Below are positions 7,967 to 15,299 of a stretch of 21,792 nt of DNA, piece after piece. Origin of the DNA: an uncultured Bacilli bacterium (lineage in GTDB: Bacteria > Bacillota_I > Bacilli_A > RFN20 > CAG-631); contig CAKPXW010000019.1 of assembly GCA_934202505.1 (NCBI GenBank), forward strand, positions 1-21,792. Direction: 5' to 3'. A program made the translations under genes and the position numbers. Under the pieces are notes generated by a model. The model worked only from the letters and a program-made list of their open reading frames with translations. It was not told the origin of the DNA and did not search any database. Each line of letters starts with the position of its first letter. The first letter of the stretch is position 1.

Positions 7967-9502
7967 ATGAAAAGAAAAAAGATGTATAAAACTATTTTGA
8001 CTTTATTTATTATGCTTGAAGGTGTGGGAATTTGTTCATGTAATAAAGATAAAGAAAATAGTGAGAGTTCTTTACAAGAACACACTCATAAAATTGATAC
8101 CACTTGGGAAAATGATGAAACTATGCATTATCACATTTGTAAAGAATGTATGGAAAAAGTTGATATTGCTAATCATACTTTTAAAGAAAGTGGAAAATAC
8201 AAAAAGTGTGAAATTTGTAATTATAAAATTGATTTTACGGAGGAAGAAAACATAAAACAATGGGTAGATGGATTAACTTATTCTATTAACTATACAAATG
8301 ATTATACAATCCAAACAATAAATAGTTATTTTGATGAAAATGACACTATAAATTTAAAAGAAGAATATACTATATCTAGATCTGAAGATAGTTTTTTCTA
8401 TATTCAATCTACTTTAGAAAAAAATGAAGATGATATATTATCTATGACAGGATTTAATAATACTGTTATAAAAAAAGTTATTGATAATACTGTAGAGCGT
8501 ACTAAATTATATAATTCAACCTTAGATGAAGATGGCAATATTATTAAAACTGGGACTTATGTAGCCCCTTATTATGCAGACTATTATGAAGATTTTTCTT
8601 TGCAAAATGAAATTAAAGAAACATTTGAAAATTGTTCTTTAGACTATCAATTGTTTTTAGAAAGCCTTAAAAAAGCATTTACTGATGAAAATGATGGAAA
8701 AGAACCTGAAAAGATTTCTTTTACTAGAGGAAATGATGGCTCTATATCTTTACTTATTAAGATTAAAAACACTTATGTTTCAGAAGATATTGAAGATGAA
8801 GATTATATTAATTCAAGTTATGATGATGAAATTATTTATACTGTCAAAGAAGGAAAAATTATTTCCATGAAAATAACTTTTATAAGTGAAGATTTCTATA
8901 AAGACATTTTAAAAAATGAAAGAGAAAAGCTAATTAGATCTACTTTATATGATTATAATTTTGCTTCTACTCAATATGAAAAATTTGATATAACAACTGA
9001 TGAAACTACTAATGAGTATTATGGGACAGTCAGTTTTGTTGTGGAAAATCAAAACACTACTTTTTATGACATAACATGTCTAGTAGGAGAAACATATAGT
9101 GCTAATGATTCTATAAATTATTTACTTTCCTTACCAAATTTTATTGTTTTTTCTGAAAAACATGATTATTCATTTCTTGACTTATACACTGATAAAGAAA
9201 TGACTAAACCTTTTACAAGTATGATAATGGAAGATAATGTTACTTTATATGTTAAATTTAATTTACCTGAAAATAAAAGTGCTATTATTACCTTGTTTAA
9301 GTTGCAAAATGATTATATTCGTATTCAATTAGTTTACATTGATAATGTAGGCAATATTTTTCAAACCAAAGATGTTTTTCAAGATTATAAAGTCCTTGAA
9401 ATTGATGGTAAAGAAATAAAAGATAATGAGAACACAAACATACTTTTAGAAAGTAATAAAGTTTATTTTGTTTTATATGATGCTAAAAATACAATATATT
9501 AA
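7967..9502 (+). CDS. Lipoprotein with Cys/His cluster and InlB-like C-terminal region
   Basis: 511 aa. A lysine-rich N terminus, a hydrophobic stretch and the lipobox-like ICSC with Cys25 predict a membrane-anchored lipoprotein. Residues ~39-90 hold a compact Cys/His pattern: HTH, then HYHICKEC (Cys58, Cys61), ANHTF (His70) and KKCEICNY (Cys81, Cys84), a two-CxxC arrangement seen in secreted proteins of gut Bacillota and likely to bind zinc. The middle, acidic and rich in Asn, Asp and Tyr, is not recognised. Residues ~350-430 resemble a Listeria-Bacteroides (InlB B-repeat-like) unit, ending YTDKEMTKPF and LYVKF. AAAGGGGAA lies upstream of the ATG. Function unknown; surface binding or adhesion is a guess. 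It has its own promoter and terminator. Confidence 0.65.
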   Translation: MKRKKMYKTILTLFIMLEGVGICSCNKDKENSESSLQEHTHKIDTTWENDETMHYHICKECMEKVDIANHTFKESGKYKKCEICNYKIDFTEEENIKQWVDGLTYSINYTNDYTIQTINSYFDENDTINLKEEYTISRSEDSFFYIQSTLEKNEDDILSMTGFNNTVIKKVIDNTVERTKLYNSTLDEDGNIIKTGTYVAPYYADYYEDFSLQNEIKETFENCSLDYQLFLESLKKAFTDENDGKEPEKISFTRGNDGSISLLIKIKNTYVSEDIEDEDYINSSYDDEIIYTVKEGKIISMKITFISEDFYKDILKNEREKLIRSTLYDYNFASTQYEKFDITTDETTNEYYGTVSFVVENQNTTFYDITCLVGETYSANDSINYLLSLPNFIVFSEKHDYSFLDLYTDKEMTKPFTSMIMEDNVTLYVKFNLPENKSAIITLFKLQNDYIRIQLVYIDNVGNIFQTKDVFQDYKVLEIDGKEIKDNENTNILLESNKVYFVLYDAKNTIY

Positions 9503-9506
9503 AATT

Positions 9507-9531
9507 AAAAGGTTCAATCGAACCTTTTTTT
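9507..9531. terminator. Bidirectional terminator
   Basis: Stem AAAAGGTTC (9507-9515)/GAACCTTTT (9520-9528), 4-nt loop, seven T on the plus strand (9525-9531) and a T-rich stretch on the minus strand. It lies between the convergent lipoprotein and HxlR genes and can serve both. Confidence 0.8.
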
Positions 9532-9542
9532 ACTAAATATTA

Positions 9543-9863
9543 TTATTTTACTTTTATTTTTTCTCCCCAGTTTTTCATTGCTTCTATTACGGGAGTTAAA
9601 GATTTACCAAGTTCAGTCAAAGAATATTCTACTTTAGGTGGAACAACAGGATAAACTTTTCTACTTATTATTCCATCTTCTTCCATTTGACGTAATTGTT
9701 GTGTTAACATTTTTTGAGTTATAGGAGTTAATGATTTTTTTAATTCATTAAATCTTTTTGTTCCTGTTAATAAATCTCTAATAATTAATATTTTCCATTT
9801 ATCAGAAATAAAATTTAAACATATTTGTACAGGACATGCTGGTAAGTTATTATAATCAATCAT
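9543..9863 (-). CDS. HxlR-family (DUF24) transcriptional regulator
   Basis: 106 aa, the usual length. The family pattern is clear: CPVQICLNFISDKWKILIIRDLL, then RFNELKKSLTPITQKMLTQQLRQMEEDGII (winged helix), the wing KVYPVVPPKVEYSLTELGKSL, and a C-terminal dimerisation helix ending NWGEKIK. Cys10 lies near the N-terminal position used as a thiol sensor in HypR/YodB-type members, and Cys15 is a second nearby thiol. HxlR proteins often control NAD(P)-linked enzymes in response to electrophiles or disulfide stress. AGGAG sits 8 nt upstream. It lies directly downstream of the sirtuin gene, and a GTAT-N8-ATAC element overlaps its promoter and recurs before the NAD(P)-binding/macrodomain/sirtuin operon, suggesting that it regulates both. 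Confidence 0.88.
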   Translation of the reverse strand: MIDYNNLPACPVQICLNFISDKWKILIIRDLLTGTKRFNELKKSLTPITQKMLTQQLRQMEEDGIISRKVYPVVPPKVEYSLTELGKSLTPVIEAMKNWGEKIKVK

Positions 9864-9888
9864 AATTTTTCTCCTAGTTTCAATATCA

Positions 9889-9910
9889 TCTATAGTATAT
9901 CATTTGATAC
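9889..9910 (-). promoter_or_regulatory. HxlR gene promoter with overlapping GTAT-N8-ATAC element
   Basis: On the minus strand TGATATACT forms an extended -10 (TGnTATAAT type); no good -35 was seen. GTATATCATTTGATAC (9895-9910) overlaps it: outer arms GTAT/ATAC separated by 8 nt, and an inner near-palindrome TATCA-TT-TGATA. The same outer arms and spacing occur at 12225-12240. Confidence 0.5.
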
Positions 9911-9924
9911 CATATTTTAAAATC

Positions 9925-10743
9925 TTAAATTACATTTTTTATATCTTCATTTAAAGCTAAACTTTGTTTTTTTATTTCTTCTGGTATAAAAATATAACCT
10001 TTATCAATACAAACATAAGTCGCATTTTTATTATTTAAGGTCATTTTTATAAAAGGATATTTTATCCAAACTGGAGTTGAAAATCCTACACCAAGTTCTA
10101 AAAATAAAATTTTTTTATTAGCATTTTCTTTAATAAAATCTTCATATCTTTTTTTAGCTTGATGCCAACCTTCATCTTCCACAAATAGATTATCGCATCG
10201 TAAATTCGTTGTCATATTAGCTCCACAAATTGGACATTTTGGAATTAAAGATGTTGGTATTTGATGATTATGGATATTATTTAGCATGTCTTTTATTATT
10301 TTTTCATTATCATATGTTTTGTTATGACAAGCTTTGCCACATTGAAATAATCCATAATCGCCTTGCATATAAAATAATCTTTTTTTATCAAATCCTACTT
10401 TTTGAAATTGATGATCAACATTAGTAGTTATTACAAAATAGTTTTTACTTTTTACTAATTCGAATAAACGTTTGTATAGTTCTTTTCCATCATCACTATA
10501 TCTATTTAAATATATCATTTTGGCCCAATAAGCCCACATTTCTTCAATAGTATCGAAATTATGAAAACCAGCACTATACATATCTTTATATCCATACTTA
10601 TCAAACATATATTTAAAATTTTTCATAAATGTTTGACCACCATATTCAAATCCAGCAGCTGTAGATAAACCTGCTCCTGCTCCAATTATAATAGCATCAG
10701 CATTATCAATTAATTTTACTAATTGCTCTTTTGTATTCATCAT
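9925..10743 (-). CDS. SirTM-type (class M) sirtuin, probable protein ADP-ribosyltransferase
   Basis: 272 aa from the ATG at 10743 (AAGGAG 5 nt upstream; the adjacent ATG at 10740 is equally plausible). It has a Rossmann-like sirtuin core: GAGAGLSTAAGF (21-32) for NAD, TTNVDHQ (106-112) in place of TQNID, and a zinc ribbon (Cys135, Cys139, Cys170, Cys173). The catalytic His of deacetylases is replaced: the site reads MQGDYG with Gln127. This His-to-Gln change with QGDYG is diagnostic of SirTM enzymes, shown in other bacteria to ADP-ribosylate a lipoylated GcvH-like protein rather than deacetylate. It overlaps the macrodomain gene by 38 nt in another frame, so the transferase and its probable eraser are co-translated. 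No GcvH-L or lipoate ligase gene is in this window, so its target here is unknown. Confidence 0.85.
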   Translation of the reverse strand: MMNTKEQLVKLIDNADAIIIGAGAGLSTAAGFEYGGQTFMKNFKYMFDKYGYKDMYSAGFHNFDTIEEMWAYWAKMIYLNRYSDDGKELYKRLFELVKSKNYFVITTNVDHQFQKVGFDKKRLFYMQGDYGLFQCGKACHNKTYDNEKIIKDMLNNIHNHQIPTSLIPKCPICGANMTTNLRCDNLFVEDEGWHQAKKRYEDFIKENANKKILFLELGVGFSTPVWIKYPFIKMTLNNKNATYVCIDKGYIFIPEEIKKQSLALNEDIKNVI

Positions 10744-11470
10744 AATCACTCCTTGAAAACACATCAATTACAACTTTTTTTATTGATGAATTAGCATTAT
10801 TATTAAAATAATCTTTGATTGATTTTAAAGCAATAATAGATGCTTTTTCTATAGGATATCCATATACTCCTGTAGAAATAGAACAAAAGACAATATTTTT
10901 TAAATTATATTCATTTGCAAGTTTTAAAGATGATTGATAACAATTATATAAATCTATTTCATTTTGTTTTGTAACCTTATCAGAAACAATTGGCCCTACT
11001 GTATGAATTATATATTTTGCTGGTAGATTGTATCCTTTGGTAATTTTGGCTTTGCCATTAGGTTCTTTATAATCTTGTTTTTTCATTATTTCTAGTAAAT
11101 CTTTTCGAACCTGCAATCCTGCATATGAATGAATTGCATTATCAATACATTTATGAAGAGGTTGAAAACAACCAAGTAATTCACTATTACAAGCATTTAC
11201 AATTACATCAGCCTTAAGCAAAGTAATATCATTTTGACACAAACAAATATTATCTTTTATAGGGGATAAATCATCTACATTTATAATTTCTTTATTTTTA
11301 TATTCATCTTGGATAATTTTATCTTGAATGTCAAAAAAATTATCATCTAATTTATCAGGCATTGTTATATTCATAAGAGCCCTAAAAGCATTAAACCTTT
11401 GAAGATTTGGATAAACTTTTACATTATTATACTTTTCTAAATATTTAATACCATTTTCTAAATTATCCAT
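10706..11470 (-). CDS. Zinc-type macrodomain ADP-ribosyl hydrolase
   Basis: 254 aa. An N-terminal helical extension (~1-70) precedes the macrodomain: LLKADVIVNACN (ADP-ribose-binding loop 1), HTVGP (156-160) and the diphosphate loop CSISTGVYGYP (196-206). Inside the first loop is GCFQPLHKCIDNAIH with Cys101, His106 and Cys108, the Cys-His-Cys set characteristic of the zinc-dependent macrodomains linked to SirTM, which remove ADP-ribose from protein. AAGGAG lies 6 nt upstream. It follows the NAD(P)-binding protein gene by 20 nt and overlaps the sirtuin gene, so write-and-erase functions are in one operon. Confidence 0.88.
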   Translation of the reverse strand: MDNLENGIKYLEKYNNVKVYPNLQRFNAFRALMNITMPDKLDDNFFDIQDKIIQDEYKNKEIINVDDLSPIKDNICLCQNDITLLKADVIVNACNSELLGCFQPLHKCIDNAIHSYAGLQVRKDLLEIMKKQDYKEPNGKAKITKGYNLPAKYIIHTVGPIVSDKVTKQNEIDLYNCYQSSLKLANEYNLKNIVFCSISTGVYGYPIEKASIIALKSIKDYFNNNANSSIKKVVIDVFSRSDYDEYKRAISKIN

Positions 11471-11490
11471 TAATTGCTCCTTTTAGTAAT

Positions 11491-12120
11491 TTATTTTGAT
11501 ACAACACTAATTCTTTCTTTATTATGTTTTCCAGAAATTACCTCATCTACTAAAGCTATAGCATAATCTGCATATGAAATAACACTTTCATTATTATGGT
11601 TTAATATTAATTCTTCTCCACCAAGTTGATATTCGCCTGTTTTTTTACCATCTGCTACAAAATTACAAGCAGGTGAAATATAAGTCCAATTTAAATTTGT
11701 GGATTTTCTTAAATAATCTAGTCCTTTTCCATGGGCAGCAGATAAAGGTTTCCAAGAGTCAGGAAAATCTTTGCCCATATCAACTGTTATTGCTCTTTTA
11801 TTATCAACAAATAAACTTCCAGCCCCACCAACTACAATTAATCTTGTTTTTGTATTAGATAACAAATTGGCAAGATGAATCATTACATTAGTAATATCAG
11901 GAATTGTTTCACTTGTCCAACCACCAACAGCATCAACTACTACATCATATTCTTCTAAATCTTTAGTCTTTAAGTCTAAAGCGTCTTTTAAAATATAATT
12001 GGTTAAACTATTTTTGTTTTCACCTTTTCCTAAACCTGTAACCTCAATATTTTTATCTTGAGCAGTATTTGCTACTAAACTACCCACTCTTCCATTTACA
12101 CCAACAACTAATAATTTCAT
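11491..12120 (-). CDS. NAD(P)-binding Rossmann protein (atypical SDR)
   Basis: 209 aa from the ATG at 12120; AGGAGG lies upstream, and the longer open frame to 12210 runs through the promoter region and lacks such a site. MKLLVVGVNGRVGSLVA gives the dinucleotide motif G7xxG10xxG13. Further features fit the NAD(P)H-binding PF13460/YwnB-like group: DAVGGWTSE, LIVVGGAGSLFVD, a central HGKGLDYLRKS and NWTYISPA, and a C-terminal ISYADYAIALVDEV. These proteins often act as quinone or flavin reductases or stress sensors and are frequent HxlR targets; the substrate here is unknown. It is first in the operon with the macrodomain and sirtuin, an association I would not predict from known SirTM operons. 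Confidence 0.75.
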   Translation of the reverse strand: MKLLVVGVNGRVGSLVANTAQDKNIEVTGLGKGENKNSLTNYILKDALDLKTKDLEEYDVVVDAVGGWTSETIPDITNVMIHLANLLSNTKTRLIVVGGAGSLFVDNKRAITVDMGKDFPDSWKPLSAAHGKGLDYLRKSTNLNWTYISPACNFVADGKKTGEYQLGGEELILNHNNESVISYADYAIALVDEVISGKHNKERISVVSK

Positions 12121-12149
12121 TTTCTTTATTCCTCCTAAGTAATTATTAA

Positions 12150-12258
12150 TACCAATTATTTTTGGTACAATTTTATTATATCTATTATTATCTTTTATAA
12201 AAGTACGCACTAAAAAGTGCCATAGTATCTAAAAAGATACTTAGGAGTATAAATTATA
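12150..12258 (-). promoter_or_regulatory. Operator-rich promoter region of the macrodomain/SirTM operon
   Basis: This 110-bp gap holds a series of inverted repeats: TACCAA-6-TTGGTA (12150-12167), the palindrome CTTTTATAAAAG (12192-12203), GCACT-AAAA-AGTGC (12207-12220) and AGTATCT-AAAA-AGATACT (12224-12241). The last contains GTAT-N8-ATAC, as in the HxlR promoter. Two minus-strand -10 candidates are visible (TATAAT at 12258-12253 and 12180-12175), each followed at once by one of the repeats; neither has a strong -35. No T-run follows the repeats, so operators are more likely than terminators. Confidence 0.55.
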
Positions 12259-12263
12259 GAAAA

Positions 12264-12851
12264 TTATTTTTTCCTATAGAAATGGAAATCACAACAATCT
12301 CCACCATAACCTAATGTTTTTGTCCTAGTAAAACCTATTTTCTTTAAGTTTCCATAGGTAACATCATCGACATCACAAAATAGTTTACACAAATTTGCAC
12401 AACCATTTTCAAGGCAAGCAGTATGCCATAAGCATTTAGTAATTGTTATATCAAAATAATCTTTACCATGACTTTGTTTACTTTCTTGTAAATCCGTCTT
12501 TTTCATAATAGAAAGAAATATACTACTATATATTTTATAAAAACCTGGTACTAATTCCATTTTTTTTGTTGACGCATGTTTCTTATATGCTATTTTATCA
12601 AGCATATATTCTTTCATATATGAATATACTTCTTCCTCTGCTAGATTTTCACTTACTAAAGTTTTATATAAAGCTATACGAGGAAGAATTGTTTGTGTAA
12701 GAGTCTTCATTTGATTTTGGGTTTTGTTTTTAGTATTTATTATAAGTTCATTAAGGTTCTTTTCTTGTTTTTCAAATAATTGATTACTTTTTTCTTTGCT
12801 AAATTGCTCATTTAAAAAAATTTTAATTAGCTTTTGTTGTTTTATTTTCAT
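12264..12851 (-). CDS. L-2-amino-thiazoline-4-carboxylic acid hydrolase-like protein
   Basis: 195 aa from the ATG at 12851, preceded by AGAGGTG; the open frame extends 8 codons further without a better site. The N-terminal half is helical and Lys/Gln-rich. The C-terminal half carries the family signature: TKCLWHTACLENGCANLCKLFCDVDDVTY with Cys140, His143, Cys146, Cys151, Cys155 and Cys159, then LGYGGDCCDFHF with Cys186 and Cys187. This matches the ATC hydrolase-like family (PF14196 type), named for an enzyme of the thiazoline-to-cysteine route, though most members are of unproven function. A minus-strand TATAAT at 12885-12880 may be its promoter. The operator-rich region follows its stop. Confidence 0.75.
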   Translation of the reverse strand: MKIKQQKLIKIFLNEQFSKEKSNQLFEKQEKNLNELIINTKNKTQNQMKTLTQTILPRIALYKTLVSENLAEEEVYSYMKEYMLDKIAYKKHASTKKMELVPGFYKIYSSIFLSIMKKTDLQESKQSHGKDYFDITITKCLWHTACLENGCANLCKLFCDVDDVTYGNLKKIGFTRTKTLGYGGDCCDFHFYRKK

Positions 12852-12914
12852 AACCATCACCTCTAACTTAAGCATTTATATTATAAACTAAACATTAAAT
12901 TCAGTGGATTTTTT

Positions 12915-13757
12915 TTAAAATTCTTCTACTTCAGTTCCTTTTATTCTTAATGATGAAGACGTTTTTCTATCAAGTTTACTTATTTCATCCATTTCTGTAA
13001 CAGTTAAGCTAAAATTAAATATATCAATATTTTCTTTCATTCGTATAGCATTAGATGATTTCACAACTGGTACTATTTTTCTTTGAATTAACCATCTTAA
13101 TACAATTTGTGCTACACTTTTTTGATGATTTTTAGCTATTTGTAATAATATTGGTTCAGAAAACATTTCTTTATTTCCTGCTTTTAAAGGTGACCAAGCT
13201 TCTAGTAAAATATTTTTACTATCTAAATATTGCTTTTCATCTTCTCTTTGAAAATACACATTACATTCAATCATATTTACAGCTGGAGTTATTTTATTAA
13301 AGTATACAAAATTAGCAAGACTATCTTGTTTAAAATTATCAACTCCAATTGCTTTTATTTTTCCTTCTTCATATAATTCTTCTAAGGCTTTCCAAGCACC
13401 AAAGACATCATTATATGGTTGGTGAATTAAATATAAATCTATATAATCAAGCCCAAGTCTTTTTAAAGAGCGATAAAATCCTTCATTAGTTTTTTCATAA
13501 GTAGTATCTGTAATCCAAAATTTACTAGTTATAAATAGTTCTTTTCTTGCTATACCACATTTTTTTATAGTATTTCTACTGCTTGTTCATTTTCATATGC
13601 TGTGGCAGTATCAATTAGTCGATATTCTGATTTAATAGCTTCTATCACACATTTTTTCACATTCTTGTAAATCAGTCATTCTAAAAACTCCATAACCAAT
13701 TGATGGCATTTTCACACCATTATTTAAAATAATATATTTATCTTCTATTTTTTTCAC
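12915..13757 (-). pseudogene. Aldo/keto reductase, interrupted by two compensating frameshifts
   Basis: Three segments together give a full-length (about 280 aa) NADPH-dependent aldo/keto reductase. Segment 1, possibly from a GTG at 13757, reads YIILNNGVKMPSIGYGVFRM. One extra base in the A6 tract at 13652-13657 shifts the frame, and segment 2 reads CVIEAIKSEYRLIDTATAYE. A compensating change near 13567-13575 restores the original frame for segment 3, which contains FITSKFW and LYLIHQPYND and runs to the stop at 12915, including VPVVKSSNAIRMKEN. The catalytic tetrad Asp, Tyr, Lys, His is all present across the segments. The original frame holds stops in the middle, so the protein is not made intact unless the sequence is wrong. 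An open frame starting at 13274 is only the C-terminal part. Confidence 0.85.
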
Positions 13758-14307
13758 TTTTTATTTTACCATTACATAATTCAAGTATATTTTTTATAGT
13801 ATTTACCGTTCGAATTGTAAGTAAATCTTTAAAATCTATACTAGCAGTTTTTTTCCACCAATTTGATTTTTGATATTTTTTTAAATCATATGACCAATAA
13901 ATGATGTTTTTATATTCTTGTATCTTATCAATATCATCTGTTATATTTCCAATTACATTAATTACATCTTTGCTTTTTAATGGATCTATTATAAAAATAA
14001 TATTATTATAAAATTCTTTAGTGTTTCTTAAACAAAAAGGTGGCAAATTAACATATATATCTTGTAAATTTTCATAAGAAATAACATAAACTGGAATTTC
14101 TAAATTAAAATTTTCTTTTATTAATTTATGAATGTCAGCAATAATTTCATTTTTATCTTTATTAGTTTTTAAAATTATATTACCACTATTTAGATAAGTT
14201 AAAACATCTTGATAATTATTTATCTCTAATACTTGTTTTAATGTAGCCATGGAAATTTTATTTTTACCACTAATATTTATTCCTCTAAGTAATACAATAT
14301 ATTTCAT
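13738..14307 (-). CDS. DUF1697-family protein
   Basis: 189 aa. The N terminus MKYIVLLRGINISGKNKISMATLKQVLE and TYLNSGNIILKT are the DUF1697 signature, and YEVP-like elements (EIPVYVISYENLQDI) follow. The function of the family is not established. Its ATG shares ATGA with the stop of the preceding TfoX-like gene (4-bp overlap, 14304-14307), and GAGGG in the last codons of that gene serves as its ribosome binding site, so the two are translated together; I have seen this pairing as a recurrent theme in Bacillota (recollection, not checked). Its 3' end overlaps the likely start of the broken aldo/keto reductase. Confidence 0.8.
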   Translation of the reverse strand: MKYIVLLRGINISGKNKISMATLKQVLEINNYQDVLTYLNSGNIILKTNKDKNEIIADIHKLIKENFNLEIPVYVISYENLQDIYVNLPPFCLRNTKEFYNNIIFIIDPLKSKDVINVIGNITDDIDKIQEYKNIIYWSYDLKKYQKSNWWKKTASIDFKDLLTIRTVNTIKNILELCNGKIKSEKNRR

Positions 14308-14597
14308 TTTCTTAATCCCTCATAAGTATCTAAGATAATTTCTTTTAAAATTTCTTTATTATCAACATCATCTACTAAATACATTGACTTAGCATTATTA
14401 TAAGGAATTTCTTCTTGCATATTATACTTTTGATTAGTTTTTACAATTTTAACAAGTAAACGATCATCATATATTCCACCAATTAAAACATGATTATAAT
14501 AAAGCAAATATTCCCCCATCATTGCTTTATATGTAATATTATCTAATAGACTTAAATTATCTAAGATAAAATCTTTATATTCTTTTGTTGTTGCCAT
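14304..14597 (-). CDS. TfoX N-terminal domain protein
   Basis: 97 aa, a stand-alone TfoX/Sxy N-terminal domain. Diagnostic pattern: YKAMMGEYLLYYNHVLIGGIYDDRLLVKI (usual form MFGEYxLYxDGKxxxxIxDxxLxVK). In Gamma-proteobacteria TfoX activates competence, but the short domain in Bacillota is uncharacterised, and no competence role should be read from the name. AAGGAA lies 7 nt upstream of the ATG. It ends in TGA, overlapping the DUF1697 start. Confidence 0.8.
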   Translation of the reverse strand: MATTKEYKDFILDNLSLLDNITYKAMMGEYLLYYNHVLIGGIYDDRLLVKIVKTNQKYNMQEEIPYNNAKSMYLVDDVDNKEILKEIILDTYEGLRK

Positions 14598-14896
14598 TTA
14601 CAATTCCTTTCTACATAATTCTAGCAATTTTATTTTTAAAAAAAAATGGAATTTGTAAAATTTAATCGTTGTATTTGTTAATTTCAAGTGATAATACACT
14701 TCTTTTTTAAAGAAAAAAGACATTGAGAATATTCTCAATGCCAAATCGTTTTTTGATTAGTTTAGCACTATATTTTAAAGCTAATTAAGTTTCTAATAAA
14801 ATATTTTTACTATCTAACCATTATTCTAATGTGCATATTAATAATAGTTATATTGTTATTGTATCTTCTCTAAATTCCTAATATATACAAATGTCT
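14598..14896. other. Gene-free gap with a terminator and a small aldo/keto reductase-like remnant
   Basis: No open reading frame of substance. It holds the ldh-dfx terminator (14711-14740). At 14792-14817, 25 of 26 bases match 13201-13226 of the aldo/keto reductase pseudogene, in the same orientation and translatable as DSKNILLE on the minus strand, followed by a stop. Confidence 0.6.
14711..14740 (-). terminator. Terminator of the ldh-dfx operon
   Basis: CATTGAGAATATTCTCAATG (14721-14740) is a perfect 20-bp palindrome followed on the minus strand by TCTTTTTTCTTT. It lies about 157 nt past the superoxide reductase stop, with no gene between. Confidence 0.65.
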
Positions 14897-15271
14897 TTAA
14901 CATTTCCATAAGCCATGCAAATTACAATATGCATATACTTCTTCTACATTTTCATTATCGCAAAGGAAAAAATCTGCTACTGGCTCATTTCCTGGATTTA
15001 ATTGTTTTCTATAAACACCCTGATTTGTATTTAATGTAATCCACTCAATGAAATGTTCTTCAAGCATTGGATGATTTATCTTTCCAACAACAATATGAAC
15101 ATGATTACCATTAACTGTATATACGGGTACATGCTTTTCAACAGCAGCATCCATCACTCCTGCTTTTAATTCTTGCATTGTTTCATTGCAACACATTAAA
15201 GTTTTATCATTATCCTTTACCTTTTCAATTATATTTCCACAATTCTTACATACATAATACTTTACTTTCAT
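14897..15271 (-). CDS. dfx: Superoxide reductase, 2Fe desulfoferrodoxin type
   Basis: 124 aa from the ATG at 15271 (GGAGG 8 nt upstream; a longer open frame overlaps ldh without need). The N-terminal rubredoxin-like domain carries Cys8, Cys11 (CKNC), Cys27 and Cys28 (MCCN), which bind the first iron. The catalytic domain has EKHVPV (Glu45, Lys46, His47), His67, His73 in HPMLEEHFIEW, and the YAYCNLHGLWK end with Cys116 and His119, which bind the active-site iron. The enzyme reduces superoxide to peroxide without making oxygen, as in anaerobes. It follows ldh by 28 nt; the shared promoter carries a PerR/Fur-like box, a sensible regulator for this gene. Confidence 0.93.
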   Translation of the reverse strand: MKVKYYVCKNCGNIIEKVKDNDKTLMCCNETMQELKAGVMDAAVEKHVPVYTVNGNHVHIVVGKINHPMLEEHFIEWITLNTNQGVYRKQLNPGNEPVADFFLCDNENVEEVYAYCNLHGLWKC

Positions 15272-15299
15272 TCTTTTATCCTCCTTTAAACATAAAATT

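Noticed and set aside
7867..8085. A minus-strand small membrane protein
   Set aside because: It overlaps the cysE terminator and the lipoprotein signal region; its hydrophobic look is the complement of lysine-rich coding sequence.
12224..12241. A terminator for the ATC-hydrolase-like gene
   Set aside because: The inverted repeat is not followed by a T-run, and its arms match the element at the HxlR promoter, so an operator is favoured.
14304..14597. A competence regulator working with the pilin-like gene
   Set aside because: The stand-alone TfoX N-terminal domain in Bacillota is uncharacterised, and the pilin-like gene is 14 kb away with a different type of control.
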